From contig NZ_MUXN01000008.1 of assembly GCF_001995215.1 (NCBI RefSeq), positions 138,880 to 202,879 of the forward strand: a stretch of DNA of 64,000 nucleotides, given 5' to 3'. This DNA is from Amycolatopsis azurea DSM 43854 (GTDB taxonomy: Bacteria; Actinomycetota; Actinomycetes; Mycobacteriales; Pseudonocardiaceae). Positions 52,028-60,695 of the stretch are shown here, piece after piece (the stretch's first letter is position 1; the number at the start of each line of letters is the position of its first letter). The translations under genes and the position numbers were made by a program. The notes under the pieces are model-generated. The model saw only the letters and a program-made list of their open reading frames with translations, ran no database searches and was not told where the DNA came from.

Positions 52028-53209
52028 TCAGCTGGGGCGGCCGGCGCCGGTGTAGTCGTCGCCCTTCGAGTGATAGGTGTGGATCTGGATCGCCTGGCCC
52101 TCGGTGGGCGCGTTGATCATCAGGCCGTTCCCCAGGTACAGCCCGACGTGGTGGATCCGCGTCGCCGGGTTCCCGTAGAACACGAGATCGCCGAGCTTCG
52201 GCTCGCCGCCCACTTGCGGCAGCGCGCGGAACTGGCTGTCCGCGGTCCGCGGGAGCGCGACTCCGGCCTCGTCGTAGGACGCCTTCGTGAGCCCGGAGCA
52301 GTCGAAGCCCGCCGCGCCCGCTTCGGGGCCGTTGCCGCCCCACACGTACGGGAGGCCCAGCTGGCCGAGGGCGAACCGGGTCGCCTTCACCGCGGGGGTC
52401 GCGCCTCGCGCGGGGTCGAGGGAGAGGGTCGCGTACAGCTGAGCGTTGCCCAGGACGCGCTGGCGGAACAGTTCGGCCTCGTTGCCCTTGCCGCCCTGGT
52501 AGCCGGCGATCGCCTTCCACCAGCCGTTGCCGCCACCGAGGTCGGCCCCGGAAGCGCACAGCGCGCGACCGGCGGCGACCGAAGCGGAGTCGGGGTCGGC
52601 GAGCGCGGGCTTCGCGATCCCGGGGATCGACGCGCCGTGCTTCTTCCACTGCTGCGCCGAAAGGCCGAGCGGGTTGTCGCCGCCGCGTCCGTGGTTCGAG
52701 CTCGCCGCGCCGACCCCGGCCAGCGTGACCCAGGAGAGGTGGCAGTTCGGCTGCTCGCCGCGCAGCGCCAGTTCGCCGTTCGCGTAGCCGATGAGCGACT
52801 TCGCCGGGATGTCGAGCGGTCCGGCGAGTTTCGTGGCCCACTCTTCGAGCGGCCGGACGCCCTTCGGGGTCTCCTGCGCCTTGACCGGCGCGCTGACTTC
52901 GAGGACCGACGGACCCGCACCGCCACCGACGGTGGCCGGATCCTGTTTGGCGGCGGGGACAGGCACCGGCTGGTTCCCGTCGGCGGGCGCCGGATCGTTG
53001 CCGCCCGCGAGCAGCCAGCCCGCCGTCGCGAGCCCGGCGACCAGCGGGAGGGCGACCAGGCCGCGCATCGCCACGCCGTGCGCCCACGACTTCTTCGGGC
53101 TGGTTTCGGGCGCGCTCGGGGCGGGGTCGGGCTCGGTCACGCCGTCCAGGTTATTGGAGACCACCTCTGCGTAACGAGCGAACGCCTTGCACGTTAGGGG
53201 GACTCTCAT
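52028..53209 (-). CDS. Secreted peptidoglycan hydrolase, transglycosylase plus NlpC/P60
   Basis: 393 residues from ATG 53207-53209; GTGs some 15 to 24 codons later are alternatives. A membrane helix at about 47-66 (signal anchor), a lytic-transglycosylase-like domain (about 120-260: EWATKLAGPLDIPAKSLIGYANGE, LSWVTLAGVGAASSNHGR) and a C-terminal NlpC/P60 peptidase: FDCSGL (C304), IHHVGLYLG (H354). Cleaves glycan and peptide bonds in wall turnover. Divergent from birA, only 11 bases apart. Confidence 0.9.
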   Translation of the reverse strand: MRVPLTCKAFARYAEVVSNNLDGVTEPDPAPSAPETSPKKSWAHGVAMRGLVALPLVAGLATAGWLLAGGNDPAPADGNQPVPVPAAKQDPATVGGGAGPSVLEVSAPVKAQETPKGVRPLEEWATKLAGPLDIPAKSLIGYANGELALRGEQPNCHLSWVTLAGVGAASSNHGRGGDNPLGLSAQQWKKHGASIPGIAKPALADPDSASVAAGRALCASGADLGGGNGWWKAIAGYQGGKGNEAELFRQRVLGNAQLYATLSLDPARGATPAVKATRFALGQLGLPYVWGGNGPEAGAAGFDCSGLTKASYDEAGVALPRTADSQFRALPQVGGEPKLGDLVFYGNPATRIHHVGLYLGNGLMINAPTEGQAIQIHTYHSKGDDYTGAGRPS

Positions 53210-53220
53210 ATTCTGGGCAG

Positions 53221-54045
53221 ATGAGTGAGACGGGAGCGCTCGACGCCGAGCGTCTGAGTGCCGCGCTGTCCGGCCGGTACGCCGCGATCCAGGTCGTGGC
53301 GAGCACCGGGTCCACCAACGCCGACCTGCGGGAATCCGCCGCGAAGGGGGCCGAAGACCGCACCGTGCTGATCGCCGAAGAGCAGACGGCCGGGGTCGGC
53401 CGCCGCGCGCGGCAGTGGTCCTCGCCGAAGGGAACGGGCCTCTACGTCAGTGTCCTGCTGCGTCCGGGCGGGGTCCCGTTCGCCAATTTGGGTTCACTTT
53501 CCGTGGTCGCGGGACTCGCGGTCCGGGAGGTCGCCGCGGGCCTGGGCGTCGACGCCGTCCTCAAGTGGCCGAACGACCTCCTGGCCGGGCCCGGGCGCGC
53601 CAAATGCGCGGGCATCCTGGCGGAGGCCGTCGCCGGTGACGACACCACCGTGATCCTCGGCATCGGCCTGAACGTGCTGCCGCTCGGCGAGAACGTCCCG
53701 GCCGGGCCCGGCGGCCTGCCCGCGACCTCGCTGGCCGAGCAGGGGGCGACGGAGACCGACCGCGCCGAGATCGCCACCCGGCTGCTCACCGGTTTCGACG
53801 AACTCGAACGCCGATGGCGGGTCGCCGGCGGATCGCTGGCCGAAGCGGGCCTGCTCGGGGACTACCGGCGGCACTGCGCCACGCTGGGCCAGGACGTCGA
53901 GGTCCAGCTGCCCGACGGTTCGGCGCTGACCGGCCGCGCCGCCGACATCGATCCCGCCGGTCAGCTCCAGGTCGACGTTCCCGGTGGTGAGCGGTACACG
54001 GTGTTCGCCGGGGACGTCGTCCACGTGCGGCCCGCCGGGTCCTGA
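53221..54045 (+). CDS. birA: Biotin-protein ligase
   Basis: 274 residues. Adds biotin, through biotinyl-AMP, to the carrier lysine of carboxylases such as that at 25511. Motifs: STGSTNADLRE (28-38), AGVGRRARQWSSPKGTGLYVS (57-77; GRRARQW is the biotin/ATP loop), LKWPNDLLA near 120 and the small C-terminal domain. No N-terminal helix-turn-helix, so not a repressor (monofunctional type). ATG at 53221. PH-domain protein and HMG-CoA lyase follow downstream; the bidirectional promoter toward the hydrolase must be very short. Confidence 0.94.
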   Translation: MSETGALDAERLSAALSGRYAAIQVVASTGSTNADLRESAAKGAEDRTVLIAEEQTAGVGRRARQWSSPKGTGLYVSVLLRPGGVPFANLGSLSVVAGLAVREVAAGLGVDAVLKWPNDLLAGPGRAKCAGILAEAVAGDDTTVILGIGLNVLPLGENVPAGPGGLPATSLAEQGATETDRAEIATRLLTGFDELERRWRVAGGSLAEAGLLGDYRRHCATLGQDVEVQLPDGSALTGRAADIDPAGQLQVDVPGGERYTVFAGDVVHVRPAGS

Positions 54046-54142
54046 TCCGTGCGGTGTGTTTTGCGGCGTCCGGTCTTCCACCGGGACCGTTCGCCGGTAC
54101 GGTGAGCTCACCAGCGTCGAACACACTTTGGGAGCGTCCGTC

Positions 54143-54724
54143 GTGGCCTATCCGGACGATTTGCTCAGCGAAAACGAGCACGTCGTGGTGCACAGTCACC
54201 CGCATTTCAAGATGCTGATCTTCCCCTTCCTCGCGCTGATCGTCACGCTCGGCTTGGGGATCTGGCTGGCCGTCGTCGCGAAGGACGCGACGGCCCCGTG
54301 GGACCTCATCTCCGAGATCGCGATCGCCGTCGTCGGGCTCGGCCTCGTCGTGTGGCTCTTCCTGGCCCCGTTCGTCCGCTGGCGCACGACGCATTTCATC
54401 GTGACCACGGACCGGCTGATCGCCCGTGAGGGGGTGCTGAAGCGGACCGGGATCGACATCCCGATGTCGCGGATCAACAGCGTCCAGTTCGAGCACGGGC
54501 TGCTGGACCGCGTCTTCGGCTGCGGCACGCTGGTGATCGAGTCCGCCTCGGACGAACCGCTGAAGTTCGACGACATCCCCAAGGTCGAGCGCGTGCACAC
54601 GGTCATCTACCGCGAAGTCAACGACAACCCGTACGACGACTACGCGCCGCCCGCCGGGGCGCCGCAGCAGACCGAACCGCTGCCTCCGCAGGGCCACCCG
54701 CCGCGCGGAAACCGGCGTCGTTGA
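54143..54724 (+). CDS. PH-domain (YdbS-like) membrane protein
   Basis: 193 residues. Two membrane helices (about 28-48 and 58-78), then a bacterial PH domain (about 82-165: VRWRTTHFIVTTDRLIAREGVLKRTGIDIPMSRINSVQFEHGLLDRVFGCGTLVIES). GTG at 54143, with GGGAG 10 bases upstream, gives VAYPDDLL. The same pairing with birA is known from mycobacteria (Rv3279c/Rv3278c). Its stop overlaps the HMG-CoA lyase start by one base (TGATG). Confidence 0.88.
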   Translation: MAYPDDLLSENEHVVVHSHPHFKMLIFPFLALIVTLGLGIWLAVVAKDATAPWDLISEIAIAVVGLGLVVWLFLAPFVRWRTTHFIVTTDRLIAREGVLKRTGIDIPMSRINSVQFEHGLLDRVFGCGTLVIESASDEPLKFDDIPKVERVHTVIYREVNDNPYDDYAPPAGAPQQTEPLPPQGHPPRGNRRR

Positions 54725-55656
54725 TGGGCACGCGAGAGCTCGGGCTGCCCGACCGCGTCCCGTCCGCCGCGGCCCTGCCGGAACGCGTGACGATCTGGGA
54801 GGTCGGCCCGCGTGACGGCCTCCAGAACGAGAAGGCCATCGTCCCGGTCGAGGTCAAACTCGAATTCCTGGACAAGCTCGCCGATTCCGGGCTGACCACG
54901 CTCGAAGCGACCAGTTTCGTGAGCCCGAAATGGGTGCCGCAGCTGGCCGACGCAGAGCAGCTGCTCGCCGGGCTCGACAAGCGTGAAGGCGTCCGGTACC
55001 CGGTGCTCGTCCCGAACGAGCGCGGGCTGGACAGGGCGCTGGAGGCCGGGGTCTCGCATATCGCGATCTTCGCCAGCGCCACCGAGACCTTCGCCGAGAA
55101 GAACCTCAACTCGACGGTGGACGACCAGTTCGCGATGTTCGAGCCGGTCGTCACCCGGGCGCGGGCCGAAGGTCTCGACGTCCGCGGGTACGTGTCGATG
55201 TGCTTCGGCGACCCGTGGGAGGGCGCCGTCCCGGCCACGCAGGTCGCCGGAGTGGGCAAACGGCTCCTGGACCTCGGCTGCTCGCAGCTTTCGCTCGGGG
55301 ACACCATCGGCGTCGCCACCGCGGGTCAGGTCGAGGCGCTGATCGGACAGTTCCCCGACGTCGACGCGCTGGCCGTCCATTTCCACGACACCTACGGCCA
55401 GGCACTCGCGAACACACTGGCCGCCCTCCGCTGCGGCGTGTCCACTGTGGACTCCTCGGCCGGTGGCCTCGGCGGCTGCCCGTACGCCGAATCGGCCACC
55501 GGCAACCTCGCCACCGAAGATCTCGTGTGGATGCTCGACGGTCTCGGCGTCGAAACCGGTGTCGACCTCGACGCGCTGGTGGCGACGAGCAAGTGGATGG
55601 CCGGGAAACTCGGCAGGCCCAGCCCGTCCAGAGTGGTCAACGCGCTCGCCGGATGA
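54724..55656 (+). CDS. Hydroxymethylglutaryl-CoA lyase
   Basis: 310 residues. Splits HMG-CoA into acetyl-CoA and acetoacetate, the last step of leucine breakdown. DRE-TIM barrel: EVGPRDGLQNEK (28-39), the metal-binding HFHDTYGQALAN near 220 and the catalytic-Cys loop GLGGCPYAESATGN (about 256-269). A TTG codon sits just before the ATG; the ATG overlaps the preceding stop, so one operon with birA-PH. Acyl-CoA carboxylase genes elsewhere in the window fit this branched-chain theme. Confidence 0.93.
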   Translation: MGTRELGLPDRVPSAAALPERVTIWEVGPRDGLQNEKAIVPVEVKLEFLDKLADSGLTTLEATSFVSPKWVPQLADAEQLLAGLDKREGVRYPVLVPNERGLDRALEAGVSHIAIFASATETFAEKNLNSTVDDQFAMFEPVVTRARAEGLDVRGYVSMCFGDPWEGAVPATQVAGVGKRLLDLGCSQLSLGDTIGVATAGQVEALIGQFPDVDALAVHFHDTYGQALANTLAALRCGVSTVDSSAGGLGGCPYAESATGNLATEDLVWMLDGLGVETGVDLDALVATSKWMAGKLGRPSPSRVVNALAG

Positions 55657-55788
55657 ACCGCACTCACGGACTGGACGTGCTTTCGGGTATCCGCCGACGA
55701 GAGCGACGGTCGGCGCTAAGGTCGTAACGCGTCCTGTCCGCTGCCTCCCCCGGTCACCGGTGGGAACCGATTCCTTGGGGGAGGTGCG

Positions 55789-56616
55789 GTGACCGATCCG
55801 AGCGAGGCCGGGACGGGGCCGATCCGGCTGCCTGCCGATTACGACGCCCCGACCCCGCCTCACGGGGTGCGCGCCCCGTACGCGCCTTCGCCGTGGCCGC
55901 CCGCGATGGCACCGTTGCGAGTGCCCTTCCCACAACCGCCTCCTCCCGTTCCGCAGCCCGTCGCTCCGCCGCCGATGGGGGCCTTGCGGACCGAACGGGA
56001 GAGCGTGATCGCGCTGTTCCTCGTGCACATGTTCCCGATCGGGCATCTTCCGGTCGCGATGGGGAAACCCGCGCGCCAGTTGCCGCTGCCGGACGGCGGT
56101 TCCGGCCCGCAGGATCACCCCGAGGCGGGCGTCCTGGACGACCTGGACGCGTTGTCGCACGTCAGCAGCGGTTTCCGGCGATCGCCGACGACTCCGGCCG
56201 CCTTCGCGCCGGCCGAGCTGATTCGGGGACACGACCCGTCGGGCGGACAGTCGCAAGAGGACTGGCGAGACCGTTTCGCCGGTGCGGCGGGATATCTGTG
56301 GCCTCCCGGTGAGGGCGGTATCGACCCGGCGACGCCGGTGATGCTCGACGTCGGCGTCCATCTGGACCGCTTCGGGGACCAGCACGGCCGGGTGTTCGCC
56401 GAGGACGGGACCTTGTTTTCGATGCGCTCGCTGCCCCCGGACCGGATCGCCGCGTACCGGCGCTACCGCGTCGTCCGGCCGTTGCCGGTCTGGCGTTCGG
56501 TGGCCGCCGAGTGGTTCGGCCAGCCGGGCGGCGGGGTGCGTTTCCGCGCGGTGCTGGGCGCGGATGAACTTGTCACGCTGGGCTTCCTGGCGGACGTCAC
56601 GGGGGAGGTTCGGTGA
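55789..56616 (+). CDS. TNT-domain protein (NAD glycohydrolase toxin-like)
   Basis: 275 residues. Pro-rich N-terminus (about 1-65), a middle region starting LRTERESVIALFLVHMFPIG, and a C-terminal TNT domain (about 165-270), named for the tuberculosis necrotizing toxin of CpnT: LDRFG (192-196), RSLPP (213-217), PLPV (231-234) and WFGQPGGG (242-249), the Gln being an active-site candidate. No signal peptide, so export, if any, is non-classical. GTG start. Overlaps the next gene by GTGA, suggesting an obligate partner. Confidence 0.85.
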   Translation: MTDPSEAGTGPIRLPADYDAPTPPHGVRAPYAPSPWPPAMAPLRVPFPQPPPPVPQPVAPPPMGALRTERESVIALFLVHMFPIGHLPVAMGKPARQLPLPDGGSGPQDHPEAGVLDDLDALSHVSSGFRRSPTTPAAFAPAELIRGHDPSGGQSQEDWRDRFAGAAGYLWPPGEGGIDPATPVMLDVGVHLDRFGDQHGRVFAEDGTLFSMRSLPPDRIAAYRRYRVVRPLPVWRSVAAEWFGQPGGGVRFRAVLGADELVTLGFLADVTGEVR

Positions 56617-56888
56617 ACACGGGGACGATCCTGCGGTGGCTGGCGGCGCTGGGCGTGCCGGCCGAGGTGGTCTCGGTCGGCGCCGAAGCCGACAACGCCT
56701 GGTGCCTCATGCGCACGGAGGAAGAGGGAGCCGAGCCCGCTTGGGAGGTCTTCTGGCGTGAGCAGGGCAACCGGTACGACTGGGCACGGTTCACCAGCGA
56801 ACAGGTCGCCTGCCACTACCTCTTCGGACGTCTCGCCTGGTCGCAGGTCGCGCGTGGCGCGGTCGGCCTGCTTCCCGGCGCTCAGTGA
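56613..56888 (+). CDS. Small partner of the TNT-domain protein, possible immunity protein
   Basis: 91 residues. Starts inside the TNT-gene stop (GTGA, 56613-56616), so co-translated. Features: LGVPAEVVSVG (13-23), NAWCLMRTEE (28-37), VFWREQGNRYDWARFTSEQVACHYLFGRLAWSQ (46-78). No DNA-binding or export signal; a compact soluble protein rich in Trp and Glu. Position and size suit an immunity factor or chaperone neutralising the toxin in the producer, but that is inference. Confidence 0.7.
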   Translation: MNTGTILRWLAALGVPAEVVSVGAEADNAWCLMRTEEEGAEPAWEVFWREQGNRYDWARFTSEQVACHYLFGRLAWSQVARGAVGLLPGAQ

Positions 56889-56903
56889 CCCCGAGCGCGT
56901 GAC

Positions 56904-57689
56904 TCAGCGCTTCAGGATCGCCAGCGCCTCGTCGTGCAGCAGGCCGTTGGTCGACAGCGCCGAGCCGTTGTCGTAGCGGGCCTCGCCGTCGAGGTCGCTG
57001 AACCGGCCACCGGCCTCGGTGATCAGCACCTGCGCCGCCGCGACGTCCCACGGGTTCACGATGCATTCCGCGGTGACGTCGAGCGCGCCCTCGGCGACCA
57101 GGCAGTGGTGCCAGAAGTCGCCGAAAGCGCGGCTCTCCCAGCACGCGTCGACGAGGTCGAGGTACTTCTCCCGCGAGTGGTACTCCACCCACGAGTTCAG
57201 GTCCGTTGTGGACAGATACGCGTCTTCCAGCGACGCGACCTTCGACACCGAGATGCGGCGCTCCCCGGCGGAGTCGCTCATCCAGGCGCCGTCCCCGGCG
57301 GCGGCCCACCAGCGGCGGCCGAGCATCGGCGCGCTGATCATGCCCACCACGGGGTCGCCGTCTTCGACGAGCGCGATCAACGTCGCCCAGACCGGGACGC
57401 CGCGCAGGAAGTTCTTGGTCCCGTCGATCGGGTCGAGCACCCAGGCGCGGCCGGTCGCGGCCGATCCGCCGCGTTCCTCGCCGAGCACGGCGTCGTCCGG
57501 CCGGTCTGTGGCGAGGATCGCACGGATGGCGTCTTCGACGGCGGTGTCGGCGTCGGTGACCGGGGTGCGGTCGGGTTTGCGTTCCACGGCGAGGTCGAGC
57601 GCGCGGAACCGGGCGGTGGTGATGGCGTCGGCGGCGTCGGCCAGCCGGGTGGCGAGTTCCAGATCATTCTCGTAGCCAGGCACGGTCAC
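56904..57689 (-). CDS. hisN: Inositol-phosphatase-family enzyme, histidinol-phosphatase type
   Basis: 261 residues, Mg-dependent Li-sensitive phosphatase fold: GEE (70-72), DPIDGTKNF (86-94), and a C-terminal VNPWDVAAAQVLITEAGG. In actinobacteria the HisN-type member dephosphorylates histidinol phosphate; its long acidic RFSDLDGE and GVPVWATLIAL fit HisN more than SuhB, but the call rests on resemblance. GTG at 57687-57689. Divergent from the OmpR-type regulator 37 bases away. Confidence 0.8.
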   Translation of the reverse strand: MTVPGYENDLELATRLADAADAITTARFRALDLAVERKPDRTPVTDADTAVEDAIRAILATDRPDDAVLGEERGGSAATGRAWVLDPIDGTKNFLRGVPVWATLIALVEDGDPVVGMISAPMLGRRWWAAAGDGAWMSDSAGERRISVSKVASLEDAYLSTTDLNSWVEYHSREKYLDLVDACWESRAFGDFWHHCLVAEGALDVTAECIVNPWDVAAAQVLITEAGGRFSDLDGEARYDNGSALSTNGLLHDEALAILKR

Positions 57690-57725
57690 GATGCTTTCAC
57701 GCCCGGCAGTCGTAGAGTTGGCCAG

Positions 57726-58439
57726 GTGAGCATGGTGCTACTCGCCGAGGACGACCCGGCCATCGCCGATCCGCTTTCCCGAGCGCTCCAGCGGGAGGGC
57801 TACGACGTGCGTGTCGTCGGCGACGGGCCCGCCGCCCTCGACGCGACCGAGAGCGACCGCGTGGATCTCCTGGTCCTCGATCTCGGCCTGCCCGGGATGG
57901 ACGGCCTCGAGGTCTGCCGCCGCCTGCGCGCCAGCGGCACCGAGGTCCCGGTGCTGATGCTGACCGCGCGCACGGACGAGGTCGACTTCGTGGTCGGGCT
58001 CGACGCCGGCGCCGACGACTACGTCGCGAAACCGTTCCGGCTCGCCGAGCTGCTGGCCCGGATCCGGGCGCTGCTCCGACGGCGGGCGCCCGAAGTGCTC
58101 GAAGCCGGGGGAGTGCGGATGGACCTCGGCGCCCGGATGGTCACCGTGGACCTGCACGAGGTGCAGCTGGCGAACAAGGAGTTCGAACTCCTGCGGGTGC
58201 TGATGAGCCGTGCGGGCCAGGTGGTCAGTCGCGACGAGATCCTCGCCGAGGTGTGGAACGACCTCGAATCGAAGACTTCGAAGACACTCGACATGCACAT
58301 GTCGTGGCTGCGCCGGAAGCTCGCCATCGCGGCCGACGAGGCGGCGGGGCGGACGGGCAAACCCGGCGGCGGGAACGGCGACGGCGAACGGCGGATCGCC
58401 ACCGTGCGCGGCGTCGGCTTCCGCTTCAACGCGGAATAG
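57726..58439 (+). CDS. OmpR-family response regulator
   Basis: 237 residues. Receiver domain (AEDD at 7-10; phospho-Asp in LVLDLGLPGMDG, D52; Thr in LTARTDEVD; Lys in AKPFRLAEL) and OmpR winged helix (LANKEFELLRVLMSRAGQVVSRDEILAEVW, then RRIATVRGVGFRF). A Gly-rich insert before the final strand is unusual. GTG at 57726 gives VSMVLLAEDD, as in homologues. The kinase starts one base after its stop. Confidence 0.93.
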   Translation: MSMVLLAEDDPAIADPLSRALQREGYDVRVVGDGPAALDATESDRVDLLVLDLGLPGMDGLEVCRRLRASGTEVPVLMLTARTDEVDFVVGLDAGADDYVAKPFRLAELLARIRALLRRRAPEVLEAGGVRMDLGARMVTVDLHEVQLANKEFELLRVLMSRAGQVVSRDEILAEVWNDLESKTSKTLDMHMSWLRRKLAIAADEAAGRTGKPGGGNGDGERRIATVRGVGFRFNAE

Positions 58440-58440
58440 C

Positions 58441-59724
58441 ATGCGCCGTCGCATCCTCCTGGCGATCCTGCTCGCCGTCGCGGTGACCGCGGCGGTGCTG
58501 GGCATCCCGCTGGGCATCACCGCCTGGCAGCTGGTCGAGAACCTCAACCGCGAGAACCTGGCGTCCTCGGCCCGGGGGATCGCGGCGACGCTGGACAACG
58601 AGATCGCCGTCGGCCAGCCGATCAACCTCGATCTGGTCCGGGTGGCGGTCCCGCAGGGCGGGTTGCTGACCGTCCGCGCGCAGGGGCAGATCGAGAAGCG
58701 GTACGGCTCCGACCCCGGCTCCGACGTGGTGTCGGAGAAGGCGCCGATCGCGTTGCACGGCGAAGTCGAGCTGGCGGTGCCCGCCGGGCCGATGCGCACC
58801 CGCCAGACCCAGATGACGCTGCTCGTGGTGCTGCTGGTCGTGCTGTCGGTGGGCACCGGCACGGTGGTCGCGACCGTGACCGCGCGGCGGCTCGCGAAAC
58901 CGTTGAGACACGTCGCCGATCGCGCGGTCAAACTCGGCGGCGGCGATTTCCGGCCGGATCCGAAACGCTACGGCGTCGGCGAACTCGACATGGTCGCCGA
59001 AGCGCTCGACGCGTCCGGGACGGCGCTCGCGCAGCTCGTCCAGCGAGAACGTCAGCTGGTCGGCGACGTCTCGCATCAGCTGCGAAGCCGGTTGACCGCG
59101 TTGCAACTACGGCTCGAACCGCTGACCGTCCACCCCGATCAGGACGTCGTCGACGAGGCGAAGGCCGCGCAGGAACAGGCGGACCGGCTGGCCGAGGCGC
59201 TCGACGAACTGCTCGCCGCCGCACGGGCGGCGCGCGAGGTCGGCGCGGAACCGGTGAATCTGCCGGAGATGCTTCCCGAGATTTCGGAGGAATGGCGACA
59301 GCTGCTTCGCGCCGAAGGCAGGCATCTCCGGATCCGTGTCACGGACGGGCTCAGGGCGAGGGCGACGCCGGGCCGGTTGCGCGAGGTCGTCGGTGTCCTC
59401 CTCGACAACGCGTTGCGCCACGGCGCGGGAACGGTCACGATCGCCGCCCGGCGCGGCGACACCGAGGCCACCGTCGTCATCGAGGTCGCCGACACCGGAT
59501 CGGGAGTGCCCGACGAGCTGGCGCCGCACATCTTCGAACGCGGATTCTCCGGCGGCGGCTCGACCGGCGTCGGGCTCGCCCTGGCCCGTGCGCTCATCGA
59601 GGCCGACGGCGGACGGCTCGAACTGTCGAGCAAACAGCCCGCGGTGTTCAGCCTCTTCCTGAAGGTCCCGAGGCCGGGCGATGTGGCCGAAGTGCGCTGG
59701 CCCGCCGAGCGGGTCCCGCGGTAA
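58441..59724 (+). CDS. Histidine kinase partner of OmpR regulator
   Basis: 427 residues. Two membrane helices (about 4-28 and 125-147) flanking a roughly 95-residue outer sensor, a HAMP-like linker (RRLAKPLRHVADRAVKLGGGDF), HisKA with phospho-His in GDVSHQLRSRLTALQLRLE (H212), and HATPase boxes VVGVLLDNALRHG, VADTGSGVPDE, GSTGVGLALARALIEADGG. Complete. ATG at 58441. Signal unknown; the pair is a stand-alone two-gene operon. Confidence 0.93.
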   Translation: MRRRILLAILLAVAVTAAVLGIPLGITAWQLVENLNRENLASSARGIAATLDNEIAVGQPINLDLVRVAVPQGGLLTVRAQGQIEKRYGSDPGSDVVSEKAPIALHGEVELAVPAGPMRTRQTQMTLLVVLLVVLSVGTGTVVATVTARRLAKPLRHVADRAVKLGGGDFRPDPKRYGVGELDMVAEALDASGTALAQLVQRERQLVGDVSHQLRSRLTALQLRLEPLTVHPDQDVVDEAKAAQEQADRLAEALDELLAAARAAREVGAEPVNLPEMLPEISEEWRQLLRAEGRHLRIRVTDGLRARATPGRLREVVGVLLDNALRHGAGTVTIAARRGDTEATVVIEVADTGSGVPDELAPHIFERGFSGGGSTGVGLALARALIEADGGRLELSSKQPAVFSLFLKVPRPGDVAEVRWPAERVPR

Positions 59725-59787
59725 GACCTCCCGAAGGACCACCCCATCGGGCAACGCGTGGGAAGGGCGCCGACCTAACGTCGGGGA

Positions 59788-60300
59788 GTGCGAGCGACGG
59801 CGTTCCGGTACCGCCCACCCGTGAGCCCGGTGGCGGCGGCGACCGTGGAGATCGGCAAGGTGGCGATTTCCGTGCGGTTGTCCTTCGACGGCGACCTCTA
59901 CGCGTGCCGTCGTCCACCTGGCGTGGTGGAGCGGATGGAGGCCGAAGCCCTGGACCTGCTTTCGAAGGGTCTGTTCGTCAGCGGGATCGACACCCCGGTC
60001 GCGACCGTCACCGGAGCGGCGGGACACCGGTTCGTCCAGGAGAGCGCCGTGTTCCAGCCTCCGGGCAGCTGGGTCTACCAGGGCACCTGCTGGATCGGCG
60101 CCGGCCGGAACGGGCTGACCTTGACCGGGCTGCTGGGCTATCGACTCGAAGTCCGCGCGAAGTGGGCGCGGCGGGCCGGTGACTGCGGTCCGCCCGAGAC
60201 CGCCGCCGAATGGTGCGAGCTGTTCGGCGCGCAGCTGGCGTCCATCGGCGGGGTGGTCCTGCGGCGGGCCTCGGTGCTCAGTCTCGGTACTCCGCCGTGA
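59788..60300 (+). CDS. Hypothetical protein convergent with Pvc16-like gene
   Basis: 170 residues, soluble, no signal or helix. Beta-rich (VEIGKVAISVRLSFDGDLYACRR, ATVTGAAGHRFVQESAVFQPPG, TWLTGLLGYRLEVRAKW type strands) with four cysteines (C40, C106, C134, C144). I recognise no family. GTG start at 59788. Its end overlaps the 3' end of the convergent Pvc16-like gene by 23 bases, so the two may have related or mutually restricting expression. Confidence 0.6.
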   Translation: MRATAFRYRPPVSPVAAATVEIGKVAISVRLSFDGDLYACRRPPGVVERMEAEALDLLSKGLFVSGIDTPVATVTGAAGHRFVQESAVFQPPGSWVYQGTCWIGAGRNGLTLTGLLGYRLEVRAKWARRAGDCGPPETAAEWCELFGAQLASIGGVVLRRASVLSLGTPP

Positions 60301-60691
60301 CCGTGACGACGAACGCCGCCCTGGCCGGCAGGCCGAGGCTGACCCACAGCCCGGTCGGATCGGTCTTCCCGATGGCCAGCCGCAGCGGTTGGTCGTCGAC
60401 CATCAGGATTTCGGTCCGGATCAAGGCGCGCAGCGATCGGTCGAGCAAGGTGTGCTCGTCCCTGACCTTGTCCGCCCGCGCGGTGATCAAATAGGACAGT
60501 TCGCACCGCTTCGCCCGCACGGCGCCGGTTCCCGGGCCGGCGCCGTGCAGGGCGAAAAGGAACAGGTCGACGACCGAAACCGGGGTCTCGGTCTGCCAGG
60601 TGGGTTTCGGCGGATCCAGGCGGACCACCGTCCCCTCCGGCAGATGAGGCGCGATGAGCCGGCACAACGCCTCGTCGACCTGGGTGATCAC
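60278..60691 (-). CDS. Pvc16 (DUF4255)-like protein
   Basis: 137 residues. The order MITQVDEALCRLIAPHLP, PVSVVDLFLFALHGAG, KRCELSYLITARADKVRDEHTLLDRSLRALI resembles Pvc16/DUF4255, a component of phage-tail-like injection particles (contractile injection systems). Other particle genes are absent within this window, so a solo or repurposed member is likely. Lies 4 bases downstream of the regulator gene at 60696, in one transcript. Confidence 0.6.
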   Translation of the reverse strand: MITQVDEALCRLIAPHLPEGTVVRLDPPKPTWQTETPVSVVDLFLFALHGAGPGTGAVRAKRCELSYLITARADKVRDEHTLLDRSLRALIRTEILMVDDQPLRLAIGKTDPTGLWVSLGLPARAAFVVTVTAEYRD

Positions 60692-60695
60692 GACG

